The notes under the pieces were generated by a model, which worked only from the letters and a program-made list of their open reading frames with translations, did not search any database and was not told where the DNA came from. The position numbers and the translations under genes are program-made. 64,000 nt of DNA from Devosia sp. (GTDB taxonomy: Bacteria > Pseudomonadota > Alphaproteobacteria > Rhizobiales > Devosiaceae): the NCBI RefSeq assembly GCF_028290625.1, contig NZ_JAQGJM010000001.1, forward strand, positions 186,001-250,000. Direction: 5' to 3'. The number at the start of each line of letters is the position of its first letter. The stretch's first letter is position 1. Below are positions 21,301 to 29,819 of this stretch, piece after piece.

Positions 21301-24300
21301 CCGCACGGCAACAATGACGCGAGCCCGTTTGGCGTGGAAGTGGCGGGCGCAGCGGCCAATTTCTTCAGCGGTGTTCTCGGCATCAGCAGCCAGATTGGCG
21401 CCTCCCTCAACATCTCCTGGGGCAATGACAACTTTAACAGCGCCGTCAATGGCGGCTACAACGGCACCCAGGTGATGGGCGACCGCTCGGTCGCCTTCGC
21501 TTCGGGCAATGGCGCGGCACGCGTTCTGACGGTGCCGGAAGTTGCCGGCCTGATCAGCGCAACGGGCGGCAACAATACCCCGGCCTCGCTCACGTCCAAC
21601 GGCCAGCCGCTGGTCTATACACTGTCCGCCAATGGCACCGTGCTCACCGCTTCCGCCGGTGGCCATGATGTGTTTAGCGTCACACTGTCAGATCAGTCCA
21701 ACGGCTCCTACAACTTCAAGCTGCTGGGCACGCTCGACCACCCCGTGGCCGCTAGCGGCGCGGATAATGAAGACGTCCTGTCGCTGCGCTTCAACTTCAC
21801 CGCTCGTGATGGCGATGGCGACGCGGGCACCGGCAACTTCGTCGTTCGCGTCATCGACGACAGCCCCGAAGTCGGCTCAGTTGCCCGCCTGGACGTCAAC
21901 GAGCTGACGCAAGACGGCTTCTCGAACGCCTTCATTCCGCAGACGCCCGCCGCCGAATCGCTGAGCATCGATTGGGGTGCCGATGGCGCCAAGACCGGTG
22001 GTCTGACGTTCACTACCCATAGCGGTGCCGTAAACGGCCTGACCTCCAATGGCACTCAGATTGCCTACACGGTCACCGGCAATGTGCTGACCGCTATGGC
22101 CGGCACGCGCGAAGTCTTCAACGTCACTCTCAATAGCGACGGTACATACTCCTTCGTCCTCAAGGACAATATCGACCACACCCCCGGCAGCAACGACAAG
22201 CTCCTGAGCTTCGGCTTCCAGGCAACCGACGCCGATAATGACACGGCAACGGGCTCGTTCTCGGTCAATATCAAGGACAGCGTTCCGGTCTTGCTGGCTG
22301 GCGTGGCCGATGTCGGCTCGCTTTCCGAAAGCCCGCTGCCAACTGTCAGCTTCACCACCGGCAGCCTCAAGGTCGATCTCAATGCCGATGATGCCAATAC
22401 CCATGTCGAAATTGCCAAGGACGGCAATGGCAACTATATCCTGCCGCAGGGCCTGAAATCGGATGGCGTTGCACTGGACTATGAGGTGCGCGCCACAAAT
22501 GGTGGCGATCAGGAGATCGTCGCTTTCAAGCATGGCGAGAGCGTCAACCAGCCCGTGTTCATCGTGGCAGTCGTACGTCCGGGCGACTTTGCGGCGACGC
22601 TGTTCCAGAACTTGGATCACGCGCCTGGCAGCAACACGCTGGCGATCAACCTGACGGCTCGCGTCTATGACGGCGACGGCGACTACGTGGATCGCGCCTT
22701 CACCGTCAATGTGGCCGATACCGTGCCGGAACTGGTCGGGCAAGCTGACACCGGCACTCTGCAGGAAAGCAGCCTGCCTCAGATCAGCGTCATCACCGGC
22801 AGCCTGCATGTCGATCTCAACGCCGACGATGCCAAGAACCACGTCGAAATCGCCAAGGACGTTAACGGCAACTACATCCTGCCGCAGGGGCTGACCTCGG
22901 ATGGGGTGGCGCTCGATTATGTCGTGCGCACCAGCAATGGCGTCGATCAGGAGATCGTCGCCTTCAAGCACGGCCAGAGCGTCGACCAGCCGGTGTTCAT
23001 CGTGGCTGTGGTCCATCCCGGCAACTTCGTGGCGACGCTGTTCCAGAACCTGGATCATACGCCGGGCAGCGATAACCTGGCGATCAACCTGACCGCGCGC
23101 GTCTATGACGGCGACGGCGACTATGTGGACCGCGCTTTCACCGTCAACGTGGCCGATACGGTACCGGAACTGGTCGGGCAGCCCGACGTTGGCATCCTGG
23201 TGGAATCCAGCCTGCCGAACGTGAGCTCGACCTTCGGCAGCCTGCATGTGGACCTCAACGCCGACGATGCCAAGAACCATGTCGAAATCGCCAAGGACAG
23301 CAACGGCAACTACATCCTGCCGCAGGGGCTGACCTCTGACGGCGTGGCGCTCGATTATGTCGTGCGCACCACCAATGGCGTCGATCAGGAGATCGTCGCC
23401 TTCAAGCACGGCCAGAGCGCCGACCAGCCGGTGTTCATCGTGGCTGTCGTCCATCCCGGCAGCTTCGCCGCGACGCTGTTCCAGAACCTGGATCACGCCC
23501 CCGGCAGCGATACGCTGGCGATCAACCTGACCGCGCGCGTCTATGACGGCGACGGTGATTACGTGGACCGTCCGTTCGCTATCAACGTGGCGGACACAGT
23601 GCCTGAACTGGTTGGGCAGTCGGATGTTGGAACTTTGGTGGAAAGCGGCCTGCCAACTGTCAGCTTCACCTCCGGTAGCCTCAAGGTCGACCTCAATGCC
23701 GATGACAGGAATACCCACGTCGAAATCGCCAAGGACGGCAATGGCAATTACATCCTGCCGCAGGGACTGACCTCCGATGGCGTGACGCTCGACTACGTCG
23801 TGCGCACCACGAACGGTGTCGACCAGGAAGTCGTGGCCTTCAAGCACGGCGAGACCGTCGACCAGCCGGTATTCATCGTGGCCGTCGTCCATCCCGGCAG
23901 CTTCGTGGCAACGCTGTTCCAGAACTTGGATCACGCGCCTGGCAGCAACACGCTGGCGATCAATCTGACGGCACGCGTCTATGACGGTGATGGCGACTAT
24001 GTCGATCGTCCGTTCGTCGTCAATGTGACCGATGACGTGCCCACCCTGAGCGCGCCGGTTGGTGACTTCAACCTGCTGACCAATGGCGATTTCGCCGATG
24101 GTACCTGGACGGGTGCGGGCTGGGGCGGTGGCTTTGCGACCGAAGCGGTCGGCTGGAAGATCACTGGAACCGGGGGCAATGTGCAGCTGGAATTTGTCCA
24201 GGATGGCTATTTGAACATGCACGCCCCCTCGGGTGGCCGCATGGTGGATCTGGGATCTTCGCCGGGCAATACCGCCATCTCGCAGTCCCTTTCGGGCCTG

Positions 24301-27300
24301 ACGGTGGGCCAAGCCTATACCTTGACCTTCGCGATGGGCTCGCCTGATCCTGCCTCCTCGAAGCTTGAAGTGTATTGGAACGGCCAGCTTATTCAGAATT
24401 CGTCTGTGTTGGTGACCAACACGATGACGTCCATCATCATCGACGGCCTGCTGCCCGATGCGCAGGGCAATGGCGTGCTGACCTTCAAGGAAGTGGGCAC
24501 GGCCGACGCCACCGGCACCTATCTGGCCGATATCGGCATCGCGCCGACCGGCGCTGCCGACCTGCCGCTGATCAGCGGTGTAATTGACGAAGACGGTACC
24601 GCGACCATCAACCTCGGCGCTCACTTCAGCTTTGGCGCAGACGGCGCCGGCACGGTTTCCGTCAACCCTGCGACCGTCGTCATCACCACGCCGACAGGCA
24701 CCATCCTTGGCCAGCCCACGATCACGGTCGACCCCGTGACGGGTCAGCTACACGTCAATCCGGGTTGGGGCTTCGGTGGCCTCAGCCAGGGTGAAATTGC
24801 CACCATCACCATTCCCTACACGGTCACCGACCACGACGGCGACAGCAAAACGGGCCTCTATCAACTGACCATTAATGGCCAGAACGATCAGGTCTCGACG
24901 TCCGTGGGCTTCCCCGATGCCGGCACGATCACCGAATATGCCGAGGGTACGCCGAACGCTGGTTCCTCGGATCCTCGCACTGAATTCGACGCTCCCGCGG
25001 GCCATGCCGGCTATAATGGCGGTGGTTTCTGGATCTATGACGACCAGGGCGACACCCACAGCGTGACCGTGACTCCGGGCGCCAATGCGGGCTATCTCGG
25101 TACCCTCGTGGCCAATGTCAGCGAAGAAACTGCCAATGACGGCAACGGTTTTGTGACCTGGCGCTATAGCGTCACCGATGCGGCCCTGAACCCGCTGCAG
25201 GCGGGTGAGACGAAGATCGAGACCTTCACCGTTCGCGTCAGCGACGGGCATGGCACCTTTGCCGATCGGGTCATCACCGTGACGCTCGTAGGCACCAATG
25301 ATGCCCCAGTCATCAGCGTCGGCGATGTCGATCATGTCGTCCTGAACGAGACCGATGCCGGGCTTCAGGCCAGTGGTACGCTCAACGTGGTCGATGTCGA
25401 CGTGAAGGACGTGGTGACCGCAACCGTGACCGGCGCTTCGGCGACCGGACTCGGCGCACACGTCACCGACCAGGACCTGAAGGATTTCTTCAGCATCGGT
25501 TCGGGCGCGGTCATCGATGGCACCCACACGACCGGCAACATCGCCTGGGCCTTCAACTCTGGCAGCGAAGCGTTCAACTTCCTCGCTGCCGGTCAGGAAG
25601 CCGTAATCAAGTACACCATCCAGGTGTCCGACGGGCATGGTGGCACTGACAGCCAGGACATCGAGATCAAGCTGATCGGCACCAATGACCGGCCAGTGGT
25701 TGATCTGAACGGGCTGGATGCCGGCAACAATGGCACCGCGACCGCGGTGGAGCAGTTCCCGCAATATATTCTGAATGCCACCGCCATCACTGCCGCCACG
25801 ATTTCGGATGTCGACTCGTCGCAAATGAGTTCGATGACGGTGAAATTCGTCGGTCGGCCGGATGGTGCGGACGAAGTGCTGTCGCTGAACCCAGCGGCTC
25901 AGACGGCCGCTGCAAATCTTGTGGTGACCTACAACGCCGTATCGGGTGTCCTGACGATCACGGGCGCCGCACCGGTCGGCACCTACCAGACGATCCTGCA
26001 GGGCGTGAGCTACATCAACAACAGCGATAATCCGACCGGGACCGGCCATAGCGTCGAAGTCATCGTCAACGATGGCCTTGACAACAGCACAGCGCAGATC
26101 GTCGACATCAAGGTCGTTCCGCTTAACGACGCGCCGGTTCTCGCCGGCACGCTGCAGGCAACTGTCGTTGAAGGCGGCATGGTCGTTCTGACGGCTGCCG
26201 AACTGGGCTACAGCGATCCAGACGATATCGCTTCCGGGGTCGTGTTCAAGATCTCGGCCCTCAATGGTGGCGAAATCCGCAACGGTGGCGCGCTGGCGAC
26301 CTCCTTTGCAGCAGACGAACTGGCCCATGGCCTTATCACCTTCGTGCACAACGGGTCCGAGGGCAGCGCCGGCTTCAACGTGGCGGTGGAAGACGGCAAC
26401 GAGGATGGCTCCACCAACCCCACCCCGGCGTCCTTTGTTGTCCATGTCACCCCGGTCAACGACGCGCCGGTCGCCGTTGCCGACAGTTATACTGTGGACG
26501 AAGATCAGGTGTTGGCCGGCGGCGTTCTTGTAAACGACACGGATGTCGATGGGCCGGCTTTGACCGCCGCCCTCGTCTCTGGTCCTGCGCATGGCTCCCT
26601 GATGTTTAACCCTGATGGCACCTTCACCTACACGCCTTCGGCCAACTACAATGGTCCCGACAGCTTCACCTATCAGGCGACCGACGGAGCGATTTCTACC
26701 GCTGTAACGACCGTCAATCTGACGGTCACCCCAGTCAACGACGCGCCCACGGCGCCTGTCGATACCAATGGCGCCGTCAATGAAGTGGCAGAAAACGCCG
26801 CTGCGGGTACGGTGGTGGGTCTGACGGCCCATTCGACCGACGTCGACGATGCGACCGTCACCTACAGCCTCACCAATGACGCTAACGGCCGGTTCGCAAT
26901 CGATCAGAACACCGGTGTTGTCACCGTTAAGGCTGGCGCCGTGCTCGACTATGAGACGACGACCCAGCATGTGATCACTGTCCAGGCGTCCGATGGCCAC
27001 GGGGGTGTCACCTCTTCCGACTTCGCCATCGATGTGAAGAACGTGCAGGAAGGCCCGGTGGGCATCGCAAATTCGAGTGCATTCTACGCATTCTCGAACA
27101 ACAATGCCGCCGGCCCGACTTCCATCACGCTCGACATGGCGACCTTGTTCGTCGGTGTGGCCGCCGGTACGACCTACTCGTTCGAAAAGGTGCGAGTGGG
27201 GGAAACCGACGCCTCTAACGGCGACCTTCAACTCAACGGCAGATGGAGCTGGCTGCACCAGACGCTGAACGTGATCAGCGGTAACCCGGATCCGAACGAT

Positions 27301-28695
27301 GCGGACGCTTATATCCTCAAAGTCATTGCGACAGCGCCTGACGGAACGACTGCGTTCACATATGTCGCCCTGACAGCCCTGGCGGACAATGCCACCTCGA
27401 CAGCTGTTGGCAACGAGCGTGATAACGAGATGATCCTGCCCAGCGGGACGGACGCGGGCGCTGATCTGCATGGACAATCTCGCGTCGACGTGCTGGTCGG
27501 CAATGATGGCAATAACACGCTTTATGGCGAGCAAAACCAGGACGCTCTATATGGTGGTGCTGGCGGTGACTATCTGAATGGCGGCTCGCAAAGCGACTTC
27601 GTCGCCGGCGGTGCTGGCAACGACACGATCTATGGCGAAGACGGTAACGACATAATCCTCGGTGAAGACGGCGACGATGCGATCGATTCCGGAGCGGGCA
27701 ATGACATCGTCATGGGCGGGGCCGGCAATGACACCATCTACGGGTCAGACGGCAATGACGTCCTCTATGGCAACGATGGCAATGATCGACTCTATGTCAA
27801 TTCGGGCGATGATAAGATTTACGGCGGAACCGGCGACGATCTGCTCACCGATGACAGCGGCAACGATACGTATTACTTTGGCATGAAGGACGGGCAGGAC
27901 GTCATTGACGAAGGCAGCGGCACTGACAGGATCGTCATTACCGCGGCCGGCGCAAAACTCGACGCGCTCAATGCCTACGACACAGTTGCAGGCAAGAACC
28001 TGGGTAACCTGGTTATCGAGTTCAATGGCCAGTCCGTCAGGGTTGAGAACCATTTCGTTGGCACCAATGACCGCGTCGAGCTGATCAACTTTGATGGGGC
28101 AACCTACAAAGGGTACCACCTTGGGTCTGGCGATTACGCTGTCGGCCGCGACGACGACAGCCCGAGCGTCCGTACGCCACTGAGCACCAATGGCAACGAC
28201 TTCCTCGTCGGAGAGATTGGCGTCAACAACACGTTCTCTGGTGGCGATGGCAATGATCTGATGTTTGGCGCCGACAAGGTCGACACCCTGTCGGGCGGCC
28301 AAGGCAATGACTTGATCATCGGCGGCGGCGGCAACGACATCCTGACCGGCAATGATGGCGACGATATCCTGTGGGGCGGCCTCGGCAACGACACGCTGAC
28401 CGGCGGCACTGGTAACGACACCTTCGTGTTCAGCGAAGCCGGCGCCGCCAATGCCGACACCATCAAGGATTATGTCTTTGGACAGGATGTGATCGATCTG
28501 TCCGACTTGCTGAGCGGCGTTGCCGACGGCCAGAAGGCCAGCCATGTTCAGATCGATGCGGCCGCCAACACGATCTCGGTGGATAGGGGGACCGGCCAGG
28601 GCTGGGAGCTTGTCGCGACGATCGAGCCAGTTAGCGTCGGGCACGTTGACATCAAGATTGGTGACGATCTGCCCCATATCCAGCCGATCATCTAA
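18337..28695 (+). CDS. Giant RTX adhesin with retention module and LapG-type cleavage site
   Basis: This 3452-residue protein is predicted to be exported by the type I system encoded just upstream and held at the cell surface. Residues 1-128 form a retention-type region with phrases such as NGSILHLPEGASI and EGLTIVLGSVEIPP. TAAG follows at residues 129-132. Next come DUF5801/T1SS-143-type repeats (about residues 540-1315), four near-identical 146-residue repeats (to about 1900) and a jelly-roll/carbohydrate-binding-like insert (about 1909-2073). VCBS and cadherin-like domains lead to about residue 2910. RTX nonapeptides (GGxGxDxxx) lie at about 3050-3190 and 3284-3370, and a C-terminal secretion signal closes the protein. 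The ATG at 18337 is preferred over an upstream TTG because GGGGG precedes it at good spacing. The layout matches LapA/BapA-class biofilm adhesins. Confidence 0.95.
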   Translation: MIERSDSNSDFVVDTTLDTNSLPTAEILVAQADTGAITATDATPPDAAATQNQASLVVEIENGSILHLPEGASIDAPRMNGANLEFVQPDGSVIVVPNGAIEGLTIVLGSVEIPPLTVAALFAASDIQTAAGPAGNGPPSSGGNFDVLPAGDIGSAFTYGALLDGTDLPTTETTDEESFDNNLAPRFELAISEARLSEEGLAGGNADLDGDADTTNSSVYSGNLNASDPNGDPLAFSFGEPTTAVSSQGVALTWTGVGTSELSGWAGETLVVQAVVSGNSGAYTVTLFQPVDHANGGGENEFRFDLPITATDGRGGSASTAIRIIVEDDSPTVDVTAKTGEGAPHLVISLDEAVGNGSGEGNPSGEGNPSGEGGGNTGDDAPGVLGRVTTSFEGGLAALFTVSGGFGADGAGSSTAVFSFAGIPAEGLATNLSATHGGLITLFLEDGVVFGRDAAGDDVFKIEIVGAPGAEQLQTTLIEAIAHGGGEGNQFDQTALLQLLGAGAAQLKYEVTRTDFDGDTTTHSATIDLVTKDSSVISFEDDNPSLSAVKPQTVAELTADGASNAFVPTTISNVSLNVTWGSDGPHAQNLAFTTANGDSGLTSNGQAINYSISGTLLTAAAGGREVFTVQLNADGSYTFALKDNIDHTPGSNNQELTFGFQATDGDGDSVAGSFKVNVTDTVPTIDTTETATASEYTLDAVQPGNLNIDWNADDNNSGTIANRSVAFADLVAPADLTSDGKAVIYSYNSDHTVLTAKAGTETIFTVSLSDAGTGSYAFHLHGNIDHVVGTDTRELSFGFRATDADGDSVIGSFKVNVTDTVPTIGATETETVSEQNLPFFFDESHPDESDALVQPGKLNIDWNADDNNGNPANRSVAFAAVAGPVDLTSDGKAVVYSYNAQHTVLTATAGGQIVFTVSLSDTGTGTYTFRLYGNIDHAVGTDTKPLNFGFVATDSDGDPASSSFTVNLLDDQLSLDSVGVRYVEEEALPHGNNDASPFGVEVAGAAANFFSGVLGISSQIGASLNISWGNDNFNSAVNGGYNGTQVMGDRSVAFASGNGAARVLTVPEVAGLISATGGNNTPASLTSNGQPLVYTLSANGTVLTASAGGHDVFSVTLSDQSNGSYNFKLLGTLDHPVAASGADNEDVLSLRFNFTARDGDGDAGTGNFVVRVIDDSPEVGSVARLDVNELTQDGFSNAFIPQTPAAESLSIDWGADGAKTGGLTFTTHSGAVNGLTSNGTQIAYTVTGNVLTAMAGTREVFNVTLNSDGTYSFVLKDNIDHTPGSNDKLLSFGFQATDADNDTATGSFSVNIKDSVPVLLAGVADVGSLSESPLPTVSFTTGSLKVDLNADDANTHVEIAKDGNGNYILPQGLKSDGVALDYEVRATNGGDQEIVAFKHGESVNQPVFIVAVVRPGDFAATLFQNLDHAPGSNTLAINLTARVYDGDGDYVDRAFTVNVADTVPELVGQADTGTLQESSLPQISVITGSLHVDLNADDAKNHVEIAKDVNGNYILPQGLTSDGVALDYVVRTSNGVDQEIVAFKHGQSVDQPVFIVAVVHPGNFVATLFQNLDHTPGSDNLAINLTARVYDGDGDYVDRAFTVNVADTVPELVGQPDVGILVESSLPNVSSTFGSLHVDLNADDAKNHVEIAKDSNGNYILPQGLTSDGVALDYVVRTTNGVDQEIVAFKHGQSADQPVFIVAVVHPGSFAATLFQNLDHAPGSDTLAINLTARVYDGDGDYVDRPFAINVADTVPELVGQSDVGTLVESGLPTVSFTSGSLKVDLNADDRNTHVEIAKDGNGNYILPQGLTSDGVTLDYVVRTTNGVDQEVVAFKHGETVDQPVFIVAVVHPGSFVATLFQNLDHAPGSNTLAINLTARVYDGDGDYVDRPFVVNVTDDVPTLSAPVGDFNLLTNGDFADGTWTGAGWGGGFATEAVGWKITGTGGNVQLEFVQDGYLNMHAPSGGRMVDLGSSPGNTAISQSLSGLTVGQAYTLTFAMGSPDPASSKLEVYWNGQLIQNSSVLVTNTMTSIIIDGLLPDAQGNGVLTFKEVGTADATGTYLADIGIAPTGAADLPLISGVIDEDGTATINLGAHFSFGADGAGTVSVNPATVVITTPTGTILGQPTITVDPVTGQLHVNPGWGFGGLSQGEIATITIPYTVTDHDGDSKTGLYQLTINGQNDQVSTSVGFPDAGTITEYAEGTPNAGSSDPRTEFDAPAGHAGYNGGGFWIYDDQGDTHSVTVTPGANAGYLGTLVANVSEETANDGNGFVTWRYSVTDAALNPLQAGETKIETFTVRVSDGHGTFADRVITVTLVGTNDAPVISVGDVDHVVLNETDAGLQASGTLNVVDVDVKDVVTATVTGASATGLGAHVTDQDLKDFFSIGSGAVIDGTHTTGNIAWAFNSGSEAFNFLAAGQEAVIKYTIQVSDGHGGTDSQDIEIKLIGTNDRPVVDLNGLDAGNNGTATAVEQFPQYILNATAITAATISDVDSSQMSSMTVKFVGRPDGADEVLSLNPAAQTAAANLVVTYNAVSGVLTITGAAPVGTYQTILQGVSYINNSDNPTGTGHSVEVIVNDGLDNSTAQIVDIKVVPLNDAPVLAGTLQATVVEGGMVVLTAAELGYSDPDDIASGVVFKISALNGGEIRNGGALATSFAADELAHGLITFVHNGSEGSAGFNVAVEDGNEDGSTNPTPASFVVHVTPVNDAPVAVADSYTVDEDQVLAGGVLVNDTDVDGPALTAALVSGPAHGSLMFNPDGTFTYTPSANYNGPDSFTYQATDGAISTAVTTVNLTVTPVNDAPTAPVDTNGAVNEVAENAAAGTVVGLTAHSTDVDDATVTYSLTNDANGRFAIDQNTGVVTVKAGAVLDYETTTQHVITVQASDGHGGVTSSDFAIDVKNVQEGPVGIANSSAFYAFSNNNAAGPTSITLDMATLFVGVAAGTTYSFEKVRVGETDASNGDLQLNGRWSWLHQTLNVISGNPDPNDADAYILKVIATAPDGTTAFTYVALTALADNATSTAVGNERDNEMILPSGTDAGADLHGQSRVDVLVGNDGNNTLYGEQNQDALYGGAGGDYLNGGSQSDFVAGGAGNDTIYGEDGNDIILGEDGDDAIDSGAGNDIVMGGAGNDTIYGSDGNDVLYGNDGNDRLYVNSGDDKIYGGTGDDLLTDDSGNDTYYFGMKDGQDVIDEGSGTDRIVITAAGAKLDALNAYDTVAGKNLGNLVIEFNGQSVRVENHFVGTNDRVELINFDGATYKGYHLGSGDYAVGRDDDSPSVRTPLSTNGNDFLVGEIGVNNTFSGGDGNDLMFGADKVDTLSGGQGNDLIIGGGGNDILTGNDGDDILWGGLGNDTLTGGTGNDTFVFSEAGAANADTIKDYVFGQDVIDLSDLLSGVADGQKASHVQIDAAANTISVDRGTGQGWELVATIEPVSVGHVDIKIGDDLPHIQPII
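18721..18732 (+). other. Predicted LapG-type cleavage site (TAAG, residues 129-132)
   Basis: These codons encode Thr-Ala-Ala-Gly at residues 129-132 of the adhesin, at the end of the N-terminal region and before a flexible Gly/Pro/Ser-rich linker. In Pseudomonas fluorescens LapA, the protease LapG cuts between the two alanines of a TAAG motif at a similar depth (residues 108-109). The LapG-like protease is encoded next to this gene. Confidence 0.75.
22282..24036 (+). repeat. Four tandem in-frame repeats of about 438 bp in the adhesin gene
   Basis: Repeat boundaries, at the VP(E/V)L phrase, fall at 22282, 22723, 23161, 23599 and 24037: periods of 441, 438, 438 and 438 bp, that is 147 or 146 residues. 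Each unit contains LKVDLNADD or LHVDLNADD, GNYILPQGL, VAFKHG, ATLFQNLDHAPGS and RVYDGDGDYVDR, which fits the T1SS-143 repeat class. Units two and three are almost identical at DNA level, so recombination could vary copy number without shifting the frame. Confidence 0.9.
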
Positions 28696-28715
28696 CGCCA
28701 GAACCGCCTTTCAGG

Positions 28716-28746
28716 ACGGCCCGCTCACCAGCGGGCCGTTTCTATT
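28716..28746 (+). terminator. Rho-independent terminator between the convergent adhesin and protease genes
   Basis: A perfect 10-bp stem, ACGGCCCGCT / AGCGGGCCGT, with a 4-nt loop is followed by TTCTATT. It lies between the adhesin stop and the stop of the convergent protease gene and can serve the plus strand; the stem could act for both. Confidence 0.85.
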
Positions 28747-29599
28747 AGAGACCCTCGCCGGGCGACACTGCGGAAAGATCCTTGGGCATCGATGCCATTG
28801 CGGTATTGGCGCCCGTAAAGCCGTGGATGTAATTGCGGCCTGCCGAGAAACTCATGATGGGCTGGTATTGCCCATAGGCCGTGTCCAGGTTCAGCCGGCT
28901 GGTGACATTGTCGAGCACGTAGCTGTCGGCGCCCATATGGGCGACCAGAACCGCATGGAATAATTGCCGGCGCGTGTCCTGCAACACGACGAGCTGCAAC
29001 TGTTCCGCCGGCACCCCAAGGCTGCGCAGGAGCCAGAATTTGGCTATCGCGAAGTCCTCGCAATCACCGGCCCCTTTGCGGGCCATTTCGGATGGCGTGG
29101 CCCAATAGTCGCCGACGCCCCAAATCGCGGTGTCCTCGCGATACTTCATCGTCGAATTGACCGACCGATTGACCAGGTTGAGCATCGCCACCTCGGACAA
29201 TCCATTGGCCCGATCGGCGACGCCGCGCAGCGTGTTGGCAAATCGTGTATTGCACCCCGCAAGGCCGCTGCTCGCACAGTCGGGCCCGAACATCGCCCTG
29301 AAGTCTGCCTGGGTCACCTGCTGCCACTTTGCTGCTGCCGGAAGGCGGGCGGCAGAAATCGCGACCGAGCCGAAAACCCCCATATTGACCGTTGGCGCCG
29401 CAACCGGCGCAGGCGTCATGAAGACGCTGGCAGGCTGCAACGCTCTGGCCACGGAAACCCGCGTTTTGGTTATCGTAGGCGATGTGTTGATCAGTTGGGC
29501 GCGGCCCATATCAGGATTGTAGCCGAAGCTTGAGGCAACGGGGACAATAGAGAAAAGTCCCATGGCTGCGGTAAAAACAAATATTGCTTTTCTAAGCAT
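28745..29599 (-). CDS. LapG-like periplasmic transglutaminase-like cysteine protease (BTLCP family)
   Basis: This 284-residue exported protein has a signal peptide at about residues 1-25 and a transglutaminase-like catalytic core. The expected triad is Cys180 in GDCEDFA, His215 in LFHAVLV and Asp230 in YVLDN. Asp179 and Glu181 flank the cysteine, as do the calcium ligands of LapG. In LapG systems this enzyme releases the surface adhesin by cutting its N-terminal TAAG site; that site is present in the adjacent adhesin, and the two genes converge on a shared terminator. The start is fixed by a strong Shine-Dalgarno sequence (AGGAGG, 5 bases upstream). Calcium binding and inhibition by a LapD-type receptor are known for the family; no LapD is encoded in this window. 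Confidence 0.92.
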   Translation of the reverse strand: MLRKAIFVFTAAMGLFSIVPVASSFGYNPDMGRAQLINTSPTITKTRVSVARALQPASVFMTPAPVAAPTVNMGVFGSVAISAARLPAAAKWQQVTQADFRAMFGPDCASSGLAGCNTRFANTLRGVADRANGLSEVAMLNLVNRSVNSTMKYREDTAIWGVGDYWATPSEMARKGAGDCEDFAIAKFWLLRSLGVPAEQLQLVVLQDTRRQLFHAVLVAHMGADSYVLDNVTSRLNLDTAYGQYQPIMSFSAGRNYIHGFTGANTAMASMPKDLSAVSPGEGL

Positions 29600-29685
29600 C
29601 GGCGCCTCCTGATTACTTGCAGGAAGCTATCCGCAATGCCATAAAACTTCACAAAGCGACGTAGTATATTATAGATATACAAATT

Positions 29686-29701
29686 CGATAAAATTTTATC
29701 G
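29686..29701 (+). promoter_or_regulatory. Perfect 16-bp AT-rich palindrome in a divergent promoter region
   Basis: CGATAAAATTTTATCG lies in the 220-bp region between the protease gene and the divergent GGDEF-like gene. A further half-copy, CGATAAAATT, is at 29741-29750, and another lies at 57342-57351. The pattern suggests a regulator that controls both divergent genes. The surrounding stretch, 29640-29760, is unusually AT-rich for this window. Confidence 0.5.
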
Positions 29702-29819
29702 TTTGTTTGCGCCGGCGCTTTGCCCCGTTTTCTGTATGATCGATAAAATTGCACCTAGCCTCATCAGTGATGGTTGAGACCTCGATGGCACGTTGTGGCC
29801 ACAACACTAGGGGCATATA

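Noticed and set aside
18355-21666. A 1103-residue open frame on the minus strand opposite the RTX adhesin
   Set aside because: It is a mirror of codon bias in G+C-rich repeats: the plus frame has clear RTX and T1SS-143 motifs, and the minus product has no recognisable family. The same holds for the long minus frames at 21877-24624, 24748-27534 and 41010-45062.
22282-24036. Regular repeats that might suggest a CRISPR array
   Set aside because: Units are 438 bp, coding and in frame without spacers; they are protein repeats of the adhesin.
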